A model generated the notes under the pieces. It was not told the origin of the DNA. It saw only the letters and a list, made by a program, of their open reading frames with translations, and did no database searches. Both the position numbers and the translations under genes were made by a program. Of a stretch of 58,947 nt of DNA, positions 50,485-57,941 are shown one piece after another; the first letter of the stretch is position 1; each line of letters opens with the position of its first letter. The DNA lies in NCBI GenBank assembly GCA_017882405.1, contig JADGPO010000058.1:1-58947 (forward strand), written 5' to 3'. The stretch is from Solirubrobacteraceae bacterium (GTDB taxonomy: Bacteria > Actinomycetota > Thermoleophilia > Solirubrobacterales > Solirubrobacteraceae).

Positions 50485-51653
50485 GGCTTCTCCTCCGGGG
50501 CCGCGGACGCAGAATCCTCCTCGGCGGGTGCGCTCGGGGCAATCGCGGCTGTCGGCTCCTCGGACGGAGCTGCTGCCGCTGGCGACGGCGGTGGCTCGGG
50601 CGGGGCTGCCTCGGCCTGCACCGCAGGAGTCGGAGGCGTCTGGGATGCCGGGTCCTCGGCGGCGGCCGGTCCCGGCGCCTCGGATGCCTCGAGCGCGGCG
50701 GGTTCGCTGGGCTGGGCGGCCGCGGGCGTCGGGGCGGCAGCCGGCGCCGGGGGCTCTGGGGCGGGCGCAGCGGGCTCCGGTGCGGCGGCGGTCTCTGCCG
50801 GCGCGGCCGCGGCAGCAGCTGCCTCGGCCTCCTGGCGGGCCTTCTCCTCGGCCTCCTGGCGGGCCTTCTCCTCGGCGTCGCGACGGGCCTGCTCCTCAGC
50901 CTCACGGCGAGCTCGCTCCTCGGCCTCCTGGCGCTCGCGCTCCTGGCGCGCACGCTCCTCCTCGGCCCGGAACACGTTGTGCCCCTGGCTGACCACGTCG
51001 CCGATCGCGCTGGTGATCGCCGCGCACGAGCGGATCGCGTCGTCGTTGCCGGGAATCACGTAGTCGATCCCCTCGGGATCGCAGTTGGTATCGACCAGGC
51101 CGATGATCGGAATGCGCAGCCGCTGGGCCTCGCGGACCGCGATCGCCTCGGTCTTGAGGTCGATCACGAACACCGCGTCGGGCACGCGCTGCATGTTCTT
51201 GACGCCGCCGAGGTTGGCGCGCAGCTTCGCCAGGTCGGCCTGCGCGGCCATCCGCTCGCGCGTCGGCAGCAGTTGCAGCTGCCCCTCCGTCTCGTAGCGC
51301 TCGAGGTCGTGCAGACGCTTGATCCTTAAAGAAATTGTCTGGAAGTTCGTCAACAGGCCACCGAGCCAGCGGTGGTTGACGTAGGGCATCTCCGCGGAGT
51401 CGGCGATGTCCTTGATCGCATCGCGGGCCTGCTTCTTGGTGCCCACGAACAGGACCGTCCCGCCGCGGCGGGCGAGGTCGGAGGCGAATTGGCGGGCCTC
51501 CTGCAGCAGCTCTTCGGTCTGCAGCAGGTCGATGATGTAGATGCCGTCGCGCTCGCCGAAGATGAAGCGACGCATCTTGGGGTTCCAACGGCGTGTCTGG
51601 TGGCCGAAATGCACGCCGGCCTCCAGCAGCTCCTTGATGCCAACCTCAGGCAC
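50481..51653 (-). CDS. rpsB: 30S ribosomal protein S2 with long C-terminal extension
   Basis: Residues 1-225 are a complete S2: LLEAGVHFGHQTRRWNPKM, FVGTKKQARDAIK, MPYVNHRWLGGLLTNF and AIREAQRLRIPIIGLVDTNCD. The extension begins with a charged helix of eight-residue repeats (EEKARQEA-like), about 235-275. An Ala/Pro/Glu-rich, probably disordered tail runs to residue 390. S2 usually has 230-300 residues, so the tail is unusually long. The start is GTG with GGGAG upstream, and the leader holds a strong hairpin. Confidence 0.95.
   Translation of the reverse strand: MPEVGIKELLEAGVHFGHQTRRWNPKMRRFIFGERDGIYIIDLLQTEELLQEARQFASDLARRGGTVLFVGTKKQARDAIKDIADSAEMPYVNHRWLGGLLTNFQTISLRIKRLHDLERYETEGQLQLLPTRERMAAQADLAKLRANLGGVKNMQRVPDAVFVIDLKTEAIAVREAQRLRIPIIGLVDTNCDPEGIDYVIPGNDDAIRSCAAITSAIGDVVSQGHNVFRAEEERARQERERQEAEERARREAEEQARRDAEEKARQEAEEKARQEAEAAAAAAAPAETAAAPEPAAPAPEPPAPAAAPTPAAAQPSEPAALEASEAPGPAAAEDPASQTPPTPAVQAEAAPPEPPPSPAAAAPSEEPTAAIAPSAPAEEDSASAAPEEKP
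50827..50874. repeat. 24-bp tandem repeat within rpsB
   Basis: Two identical 24-bp copies lie at 50827-50850 and 50851-50874, with degraded copies further along to about 50945. They encode the eight-residue coiled-coil repeat E-E-K-A-R-Q-E-A of the S2 extension, which suggests growth by replication slippage. Confidence 0.8.
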
Positions 51654-51700
51654 TGTTCTGCTCCCTTAAGTAGTGATCACAGCTGTAAGCTCGCTGCGCC

Positions 51701-51742
51701 GGATTCGCGGTCCCCGGCTTGACCGGGGCAGGGTCGCGATCC
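51701..51742 (-). promoter_or_regulatory. strong hairpin in the rpsB leader
   Basis: In the leader RNA, CCCCGG pairs with CCGGGG around a five-base loop, and outside it GGATTCGCG pairs with CGCGATCC with one bulged base. It lies 48 to 89 bases before the GTG of rpsB. Ribosomal protein operons often have such leader structures as S2 feedback sites, but this one matches no class I know. Confidence 0.4.
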
Positions 51743-51911
51743 GCGCTCTCAGCGGGGTAGACGTCAGATTTCTCATTAGTCTACGCAAGTTCTGGGCATG
51801 ATTGACGTCGCAGGACCAAGCGAGTCGTCGCCTTCCCAGCACCGGCGCCGACTCGCGCCCGCGAACCGGACCTCCCTTCCCCTACCTCCGGTGGATCGGT
51901 TCGCAGCAGTA

Positions 51912-51950
51912 CGGCGGGGCGGCTTTGGACGGGCCGCCCCGCCGTTTTTT
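51912..51950 (+). terminator. factor-independent terminator in the gap between rpsB and the secreted protein gene
   Basis: CGGCGGGGCGGC (51912-51923) pairs exactly with GCCGCCCCGCCG (51933-51944) around a nine-base loop, followed by six T and a T-rich stretch. It is the clearest terminator in the window and is read on the plus strand. No plus-strand gene lies upstream between rpsB and this point. It could end a small RNA or act as an attenuator for the gene at 52043. The remaining bases from 51743 to 52031 show no gene. Confidence 0.85.
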
Positions 51951-52042
51951 ATTCTTTTGTGAGCTTTGCCCGGATGCTCGCGTCCTATGGAGACCAGTCC
52001 CCAAGCGGCGCACGCCCCCGGCGGCGCCTTCAGGAGGTATCC

Positions 52043-52627
52043 ATGAAACGCATTCTGTTGGCAGCGGTCGCATGCTTCTCGCTGCTCGTCGCGCTCCCGG
52101 CGGTCTCGGCAGCGCACTCAACCGGCCACCATCGCGGAGTCAGCCACCGTTCACATGCCCGCAATGGCAGCGGACATCGTAACCGTAGCCGGAATCACGG
52201 CAAGCGGCTGGAGCACTTCAACTCGCCCGCGTCCGGCACCGCCACCCCCGCCGCCGCGAACACCGTGCAGTCGTTCCAGAACGGCGTGCTGACGATCAAG
52301 CTTGCGGACGGCTCGACCGTCAGCGGCCTCGTCAACACTGACACGCAGGTCAGCTGCGAGACGATGGGCGGCGACTTCAGGTCGCACGACCGCGGCAACG
52401 GGTCCAGCGGCTCCAGCAACTCCGGCGATCAAGGTGATCAGAACGCCAACGACAACAACGGCAACGGCAACGGCAACGGCGACAAGGGCGATCAGGGCGA
52501 CGGTGGCCAGACCAACGATCCCAGCTGCATGTCGGCGCTGCAGACAGCGGGAACGACGGTTCGTGACGCCGAGCTGAGCGTCTCGACAGGGTCCGCCGTC
52601 TGGCGGGACGTCGAGCTGGGCCTGTAA
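52043..52627 (+). CDS. secreted low-complexity protein, unknown function
   Basis: The ATG at 52043 has AGGAGG about five bases upstream. A signal peptide (MKRILLAAVACFSLLVALPA, cut near SAA-HS) is followed by a His/Arg/Ser-rich stretch and a small domain (FQNGVLTIKLADGSTVSGLV). That domain reads like the strand-rich 'activity/surface' domains of actinobacterial secreted proteins of unknown role. A Gly/Asn repeat (NGNGNGNG), coded by AACGGC repeats, and a Cys-containing end complete it; two Cys (SCETMGG, SCMSALQ) may pair. The hairpin at 52648-52676 ends the transcript. Confidence 0.75.
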   Translation: MKRILLAAVACFSLLVALPAVSAAHSTGHHRGVSHRSHARNGSGHRNRSRNHGKRLEHFNSPASGTATPAAANTVQSFQNGVLTIKLADGSTVSGLVNTDTQVSCETMGGDFRSHDRGNGSSGSSNSGDQGDQNANDNNGNGNGNGDKGDQGDGGQTNDPSCMSALQTAGTTVRDAELSVSTGSAVWRDVELGL

Positions 52628-52647
52628 GCCCACCAGCTCCGTTCGAC

Positions 52648-52680
52648 AGGCCGGCGGCCCCTGCGGCCGCCGGCCTTTCT
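52648..52680 (+). terminator. terminator of the secreted protein gene
   Basis: AGGCCGGCGGCC (52648-52659) pairs exactly with GGCCGCCGGCCT (52665-52676) around CCTGC, followed by TTCT. It lies 20 bases after the stop at 52627. Confidence 0.85.
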
Positions 52681-52745
52681 GCATCGTTCGTCCGTTGGAG
52701 GAATGTGCGGGAAGGATCGAGGGGGCGCGGGGTCCTATCGGTTAG

Positions 52746-54164
52746 ATGTCAGTCACTGAACGCCCCATCAGCGCCGCCCTGCTCAAGCCCCTGGCCCGGG
52801 AATCCGACGTGCGCCTCGTCGAGCTCTCACGAGAGGGCGACGAGCAGGCCTTCGAGGCGCTGGTCCGCCGACACCGCCACGAGCTCCACGTCTACGCCGC
52901 CCGTCTGATGGGCGCCGAAGGACGAGCCGAGGATGCTCTTCAGCACGCGTTGATGAGCGCCTGGGTGGTCCTGCGCGATCGCGGCGTCGAGGTCGCCAAC
53001 CCCCGTGCCTGGCTTTACGGGATCGTCCACAACAGCGCGGTCAGCGTGCTGCGCCGGGCCCGCCACGACACGGTTGAGCTCAACGACGCGCTGGAGGCCC
53101 CCCACCCGCAGGCCGGCCCCGAGACCCACGTGATCGTGGGCGAGATCTTCGCCGGGCTGGCCCAGATGCCCGCCCCCCAGCGCCACGCGCTGCTCATGAC
53201 GGCGGTCGCCGGCTCCAGCCATGGCGAGGCCGCCTCCGCCCTGGGGGTCAGCGCCGGCGCGGTGCGCGGGATGGTCTACCGCGCCCGCGCCGCGCTGCGC
53301 CAGGCGGCGGCCGCGGTACTGCCTCCCGGCCTGATCAACTGGGCCACCGGCGTGGGCCACCGGCGCCCCCGCCTCCCGGTCGACCCCACAGATGCCGCCG
53401 CGGCCACCTCGGCGTCGGCCGGCGTGGCCACCTCCGCGTCGGCCGGCGTGGCCGCCGCGGTAGTCAAGGGCGGCGCGATCATCGCCGCCGTGGGGGCGTT
53501 GGCCGGGGCGACGGGTCCTGCACCGCTTCCCAAGGTGCCGCGCCGCCCCCACCACCGCCCCGCCGCGGCGCATCATTCAGCGCCTACCCGGCACGGGTCC
53601 AGCGGGCTCCCGCGGACGCTGGTGCTGTCGCCCGGCATGAGCGCACACCAGCCGGGCGTGCGACCCCACCATGCCCTCACCGCGATCGGCGGCGGGGGGG
53701 CTGAACACTCCCACGGCCAGGGGCGCGGTCAGGGACAAGGGCAGAGCTCGCCCGGGCAAGGCCCTCGGCACGGCGACCGGTCCGGCTCCAGCAGCTCGTC
53801 CGGCCGTGGTCCGGGCGACAACGGCTCGTCGAACGGCGACTCGTCAAATGGCGACTCGTCGGGCAGCGGTCACGACGTCACCGGCTCGTCAGGCAGCGGT
53901 CACGGCGACACCGGCGCGTCAGGCAGCGGTCACGGCGACACCGGGAACCCAACCGCCGCCGCCGGATCCAGCGCCATCCCGAGCGCCACCAGCTCTGGCA
54001 GCTCTGCCGGTTCCGGTCCGGGCCCGAGTGGCGCGGACCAGAGCTCAGGCGACGGCGGCCCGGCCGCCTCCCTCACGACCTCCCCGGCCGACGGCTCCGG
54101 CGGCGGTGACGCCAGCGGTCACGGTGGCGGAGCGGACGGCGGGCGCTCGGGCTCCGGCCGCTAG
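52746..54164 (+). CDS. ECF-type sigma factor with hydrophobic segment and long Ser/Gly/His-rich tail
   Basis: Residues 1-185 are an ECF sigma factor. Region 2 is seen in DEQAFEALVRRHRHELHVYA and RAEDALQHALMSAWVVL; region 4 in MPAPQRHALLMTAVAGSSHG and EAASALGVSAGAVRGMVYRA. Residues about 225-255 are apolar (VVKGGAIIAAVGALAGATG), short for a membrane helix but possible. The remaining 200 residues are low-complexity Ser, Gly, His and Asp with 10-residue repeats (GSGHGDTGAS). No anti-sigma gene is adjacent. The 3' end shares CTAG with the rluD stop. Confidence 0.85.
   Translation: MSVTERPISAALLKPLARESDVRLVELSREGDEQAFEALVRRHRHELHVYAARLMGAEGRAEDALQHALMSAWVVLRDRGVEVANPRAWLYGIVHNSAVSVLRRARHDTVELNDALEAPHPQAGPETHVIVGEIFAGLAQMPAPQRHALLMTAVAGSSHGEAASALGVSAGAVRGMVYRARAALRQAAAAVLPPGLINWATGVGHRRPRLPVDPTDAAAATSASAGVATSASAGVAAAVVKGGAIIAAVGALAGATGPAPLPKVPRRPHHRPAAAHHSAPTRHGSSGLPRTLVLSPGMSAHQPGVRPHHALTAIGGGGAEHSHGQGRGQGQGQSSPGQGPRHGDRSGSSSSSGRGPGDNGSSNGDSSNGDSSGSGHDVTGSSGSGHGDTGASGSGHGDTGNPTAAAGSSAIPSATSSGSSAGSGPGPSGADQSSGDGGPAASLTTSPADGSGGGDASGHGGGADGGRSGSGR
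53403..53450. repeat. 24-bp tandem repeat within the ECF sigma gene
   Basis: Two copies of a 24-bp unit, differing by one base, lie at 53403-53426 and 53427-53450 and encode A-T-S-A-S-A-G-V twice. They sit in the linker just before the apolar segment. Confidence 0.8.
53862..53944. repeat. 30-bp tandem repeat in the sigma factor tail
   Basis: A 30-bp unit starting GGCAGCGGTCACG recurs at 53862, 53892 and 53922 and encodes ten-residue repeats (GSGHDVTGSS, GSGHGDTGAS, GSGHGDTGNP). A 15-bp repeat coding S-S-N-G-D precedes it. Copy number could vary between strains. Confidence 0.85.
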
Positions 54165-55072
54165 CTGCCCGCCTGCTCCAGCGCCTCCTGGAGATCCTTG
54201 GGCAGCTCCGAGCCCACGTCGACGGCCTCCTCGGTGACGGGATGCGTGAACGCCAGCCGGGCGGAGTGCAGAAACTGGCGGCGCAGGCCGAACTCGCCCG
54301 CCGTCCCGTATTGGGGGTCGCCACACACCGGGTGACCGATCGCTGCCATGTGAACGCGGATCTGATGCGTGCGACCGGTGTCGAGCACCACTGAAACCAG
54401 CGCGGCATGCGTCAGCAGGCGCTCGATCTCGAAGTGGGTGCGCGCCTCACGCGGATCGTCGGTGTCGATCGACATCAGCAGGCGGTCGCGGCGATGGCGG
54501 CCGATCGGGGCGTCGATCGTGCCGGTGCGCGCCGGCGGATGGCCCTGCACGAGCGCCAGGTACTCGCGATGCAGCCCGCGCGCCGCCAGCAGCGCCTTGA
54601 GCGCACGATGCACGGCGTCTGACTTGGCTACCACCAGCAGGCCCGAGGTGTCGCGGTCCAGCCGGTGCACGATCCCCGCGCGCGATGGCTCCGCGCCGCC
54701 CGCCGCCCGGCCGGTCAACGCCTGGGCGAGCGTGCCCGTCCGGTGGCCCCTGGCCGGATGCACGACCACCCCGGGCGGCTTGTCGACGACCAGCAGATGC
54801 TCGTCCTCGAAGGCGATCGCGTAGGGCACCGACTCATCGGCGGGCTCGGTGATCGAGGGCGGGCCGGCTGCCGTAACCACTACGCGCTCGCCCGCCCGCA
54901 GAGCGTGGCGCTTGGGACGCGGCCGTCCGTCCACGGTCACCTGCCCCGCGTCGATCGCCCCCTGTGCCCGCGCTCGGGAACCGAGTGGCTGTGACAGGAA
55001 GCGGTCCAGCCGGAGGCCGTCCGCCTCGGCCGGCACCGACAGCTCCAGCGGACCCTCGGCCACGGCGACCAC
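54161..55072 (-). CDS. rluD: RNA pseudouridine synthase RluA/RluD family
   Basis: The protein has an S4 RNA-binding domain (LRLDRFLSQPLGSRARAQGA) and the pseudouridine synthase core with the catalytic Asp in AGIVHRLDRDTSGLLVVAK, plus DTGRTHQIRVHMAAIGHP. It makes pseudouridines, probably in 23S rRNA. The start is taken as the GTG at 55072, two bases after the lspA stop; the open frame extends further but only into lspA. In this gene order (lspA-rluD) it is widely conserved. Confidence 0.93.
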   Translation of the reverse strand: MVAVAEGPLELSVPAEADGLRLDRFLSQPLGSRARAQGAIDAGQVTVDGRPRPKRHALRAGERVVVTAAGPPSITEPADESVPYAIAFEDEHLLVVDKPPGVVVHPARGHRTGTLAQALTGRAAGGAEPSRAGIVHRLDRDTSGLLVVAKSDAVHRALKALLAARGLHREYLALVQGHPPARTGTIDAPIGRHRRDRLLMSIDTDDPREARTHFEIERLLTHAALVSVVLDTGRTHQIRVHMAAIGHPVCGDPQYGTAGEFGLRRQFLHSARLAFTHPVTEEAVDVGSELPKDLQEALEQAGS

Positions 55073-55074
55073 CG

Positions 55075-55566
55075 TCAGCGGCCCGGAGGTCCCTCGAGCA
55101 CGTACAACAGCGCCAGCACTCCGAAGGTGATCGCCATGTCTGAGACGTTGAAGGCCGGCCACAGCGGCAGCTTGACGAAGTCGGTCACCGAGCCGTTGAC
55201 CAGCCGATCAATGAGGTTGCCCAGTGCCCCACCGACCAGCAGACCTGTCGGCACCCACAGCCCCCGCCGGCTGGGGCGCAGCGCGAAGTAGACCACCAGC
55301 GCGCCCAGCGCCGCCAGCGTCAGCACCAGTACGATCGCCCCGCCGCCCGAGAAGAAGCCAAACGCCACCCCGCTGTTGCGCACGTGGACCAGGTTCACGC
55401 CCGGCAGGAACTTGTGCTCGTCGCCGACCGCGATCCCGGTCACCACGAGGTGCTTGGTGATGCGATCGACGATCACCACGGCGGCCGCCAGGGCCAACGC
55501 CCGGCCGAAGACCGCCAGACGGCGAGTGGAAGGGGCCCGCGCCGCGGATGTCTGCGTCATCGCCAT
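55075..55566 (-). CDS. lspA: lipoprotein signal peptidase
   Basis: The 163-residue membrane protease cuts lipoprotein signals. Four apolar segments are present, and the two catalytic Asp lie in GGALGNLIDRLVNG and FNVSDMAITFGV; VDRITKHLV and NSGVAFGFF are conserved partners. It handles products such as the lipoproteins at 35378 and 42685. Confidence 0.95.
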   Translation of the reverse strand: MAMTQTSAARAPSTRRLAVFGRALALAAAVVIVDRITKHLVVTGIAVGDEHKFLPGVNLVHVRNSGVAFGFFSGGGAIVLVLTLAALGALVVYFALRPSRRGLWVPTGLLVGGALGNLIDRLVNGSVTDFVKLPLWPAFNVSDMAITFGVLALLYVLEGPPGR

Positions 55567-55573
55567 GGCTCGG

Positions 55574-55879
55574 TCAGGCCGTCAGCAGGCTGTGGATCAG
55601 CGAGCGCGCGATGTACAGCACGATGATCCCGATCATCGGAGAGAGATCGAAAGCGCCCAGCGGCGGGATGAACCTGCGGAACACGCGCAGGTACGGCTCG
55701 GACACGTTGCGCAGAAAGCTCAGCACCGCGTCGCTCCAGCGCGAGTAGGGCGTCTTCAGGCCGAAGGAGAAAAGCAGGTTGACCAGGATGTAGATGAAGA
55801 TCAGCGCGATGTAGACCTCGAACAGCGCGTCCACATAGCGGGCGATGTCGGTCCGCACCGAGGCCGCCAGAAGAATCAT
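55574..55879 (-). CDS. YggT family membrane protein
   Basis: The 101-residue protein has two apolar segments with SEPYLRVFRRFIPPLGAFDL SPMIG between them, the typical YggT block (split here only by a space). YggT genes often stand in the sepF-proC cluster of Gram-positive and cyanobacterial genomes and affect division or osmotic tolerance. Its start overlaps the proC stop (ATGA). Confidence 0.9.
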   Translation of the reverse strand: MILLAASVRTDIARYVDALFEVYIALIFIYILVNLLFSFGLKTPYSRWSDAVLSFLRNVSEPYLRVFRRFIPPLGAFDLSPMIGIIVLYIARSLIHSLLTA

Positions 55880-56628
55880 CGCGCCACCTGCCTAACGCGG
55901 TCCATCGCCTCTGAGAACGCGGCCCGCAGGCCGCCACGCTCGAGCGCGTCGAGCCCCCGGGCGGTCGATCCGCCGGGCGAGGTGACCTCGCGCCGCACGG
56001 TCAGCGTGTCGTAGCCGCGCTCCTGCAGGAGCGCCGCGGTCCCGGCCATCGTCTCGGCGGCCAGCGAGCCGGCCAGGTCGGGCGTCAGCCCGTGGCGGAC
56101 GGCCGCGTCGACCTGCGCCTCGGCAACCAGCGCCATGTAGGCAGGGCCCACGGCGGAGATCGAGGTGGCGGCGCCCAGGACGGCCTCCGGAACGGTGACC
56201 ACGGTGCCCAATTGCGCAAACAGCGCGATCACGTCGCGCTCGAGGCCCGGGTCGACGTCCGGCGCCGGCGAGTAGCACAGGATCCCGCGCCGCACCTCGA
56301 CCGGGGTGTTCGGCTCCATTCGGAACACCGGCACGCCCGGATAGGCCTTCTGTAACTGCCCCACGCTCGTCCCTCCGAGCAATGACACCACCGCCGTGAC
56401 CTCCCCAGCCAGCTCGCCGGCGACCAGGTCGAGCTGGTGGGGCTTGTGGCAGAGGACGACGAGGTCAGACTCGCGGGCGACCTCCACGTTGGAGGCTGCG
56501 CGGCCCCCCAGCTCCTGGGCTAGCGTCGCCGCCCGGCCCGAGCCGGAGTCCGAAGCCAACACAGGTTGGCCCCAGCCGCGCGCCATCGCGCGGGCCATGT
56601 TGCCAGCGCCGATCAAGCCAACTCTCAT
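55876..56628 (-). CDS. proC: pyrroline-5-carboxylate reductase
   Basis: The 250-residue enzyme makes proline. NADPH site VGLIGAGNMARAMARG; core RMEPNTPVEVRRGI and ISAVGPAYMAL; C-terminal signature REVTSPGGSTARGLDALE. It lies between sepF and yggT, the usual order. Confidence 0.94.
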   Translation of the reverse strand: MRVGLIGAGNMARAMARGWGQPVLASDSGSGRAATLAQELGGRAASNVEVARESDLVVLCHKPHQLDLVAGELAGEVTAVVSLLGGTSVGQLQKAYPGVPVFRMEPNTPVEVRRGILCYSPAPDVDPGLERDVIALFAQLGTVVTVPEAVLGAATSISAVGPAYMALVAEAQVDAAVRHGLTPDLAGSLAAETMAGTAALLQERGYDTLTVRREVTSPGGSTARGLDALERGGLRAAFSEAMDRVRQVAR

Positions 56629-56683
56629 GAGAACAAATCTACCTGCGCGGCCGCCCGATCCCGCTAACAGGGGGCACCGCCGG

Positions 56684-57235
56684 TTAGGACTGGTTGAAGA
56701 AGCCCTTCTCGATCAGCCGCGCGCGCTCCTCGGCGGAGACCTCGACGTTGCGCGGAGTCAGTAGGAACACCTTGTCGGCAATTCGCTGCATGCCCCCGTC
56801 CAGCGCGTAGGTAAGCCCGCTGGAGAAGTCGATCAGGCGCTTGGACAGATCGGTGTCAGTGCCCTGCAGGTTGAGGATCACCGGGATGGTGTCCTTGAAC
56901 TTGTCGGCCACGTCCTGCACGTCGTTGAAGCTCTTGGGGGCGACGAAATGCACTCGCACATCGCCCCCGGCGCGGCCGTTGCCCACCCGGGCGCCGCCCA
57001 CCGGGCGCAGCGAGGTGGTGCGTCGCTCGCTGCCGGAGTCGTCGGCGAAGATGTCGTCGATCTCATCGCGCCGGCGCCGGGTGTTGAGCCGGCGCACGTT
57101 GGGTCGCTCGCTGTATGTGTCCTGCACTTCGACGTCGGGCTCGCCGTAGGGCTCCAGCTCATCTTCGTCATAGACCTCGTCCTCGGCCAGGCCGAAGTAG
57201 ACGAGCGTGCGGTGCCAGGTGTCTCGGAAGGCCAT
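56684..57235 (-). CDS. sepF: cell division protein SepF
   Basis: The 183-residue protein begins with the membrane-binding helix MAFRDTWHRTLVYFGLAEDE, typical of SepF, then an acidic linker. The core domain (about 90-175) has VRVHFVAPKSFNDVQDVADK and FSSGLTYALDGGMQRIADKV. SepF anchors FtsZ to the membrane. The ATG at 57235 is chosen because the membrane helix starts there; the longer frame lacks support. It follows yggS by 46 bases. Confidence 0.94.
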   Translation of the reverse strand: MAFRDTWHRTLVYFGLAEDEVYDEDELEPYGEPDVEVQDTYSERPNVRRLNTRRRRDEIDDIFADDSGSERRTTSLRPVGGARVGNGRAGGDVRVHFVAPKSFNDVQDVADKFKDTIPVILNLQGTDTDLSKRLIDFSSGLTYALDGGMQRIADKVFLLTPRNVEVSAEERARLIEKGFFNQS

Positions 57236-57281
57236 GTGCGTTGACGTCTTTCGCTGCGACAGCGGGGTTTCCCTGCTGCGA

Positions 57282-57941
57282 TTATGCCGCGCCGTCGTAC
57301 AGGGCTGTCCCGAGACGCACAATCGTCGCGCCCTCCTGCAGCGCGACCACGTAGTCCTGGCTGGTCCCCATCGACAGCTGGGCCAGCCCGTGGCGCTCGG
57401 CCAATTCGCGCAGCGCGGCGAAATGCGGGCGGTTGTCCTCGGGCCTGCGAGCCAGTGGTGGCATCGTCATCAAGCCAACCACGCTCACCGGACAGCGCTC
57501 GATGAAATCGCCCAGCTCCGGCGGTGCGATCCCGCTCTTGCCGGCTTCCCCGGCGACGTTGACCTCGATCATCACCTGCGTGCGCTTGGTCCCGTGGCGT
57601 GCCAGCTGCGCGAGCACCGAGTCCGAGGCGACCGAGTGGATGTACCGCACGCGGCCCAGGATGTCGCGCACCTTGCGGCTCTGCAGATGGCCGATGAAGT
57701 CCCAGGTGAACGCGTCGCCCAGCGCCTCTGACTTGGCCACCAGGTCCTGGGCGCGGTTCTCGCCGACGAGCCTCACGCCCGCCGCAGCGAGCTCCGCCAG
57801 CTCCTCGACGGGCACGTACTTGATCGCCGCCAGGACCTCGACCTGCTCCGGATCGCGACCCGCTGACTCGATCTGCCCTCGCACGCGCTCCAGATTCGCT
57901 CTCACAACGTCCGCACGCAGGCCGTGGATCAGGTCAACCAC
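57282..57941 (-). CDS. PLP homeostasis protein YggS-type
   Basis: The 219-residue protein is the PLP-binding YggS/PROSC family. AAIKYVPVEELAELAAAGVR places the PLP Lys, with GENRAQDLVAK, WDFIGHLQSRKVR, IEVNVAGEAGKSG and SMGTSQDYVVALQEGATIVR. The start is taken as the GTG at 57941, overlapping the pgeF stop by 13 bases. It keeps PLP balanced and sits in the division cluster as in many bacteria. Confidence 0.93.
   Translation of the reverse strand: MVDLIHGLRADVVRANLERVRGQIESAGRDPEQVEVLAAIKYVPVEELAELAAAGVRLVGENRAQDLVAKSEALGDAFTWDFIGHLQSRKVRDILGRVRYIHSVASDSVLAQLARHGTKRTQVMIEVNVAGEAGKSGIAPPELGDFIERCPVSVVGLMTMPPLARRPEDNRPHFAALRELAERHGLAQLSMGTSQDYVVALQEGATIVRLGTALYDGAA

Noticed and set aside
51780..51911. 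tRNA, SRP RNA or 6S RNA before the orphan terminator
   Set aside because: No cloverleaf with T-loop and acceptor stem, and none of the conserved SRP or 6S core sequences could be found.
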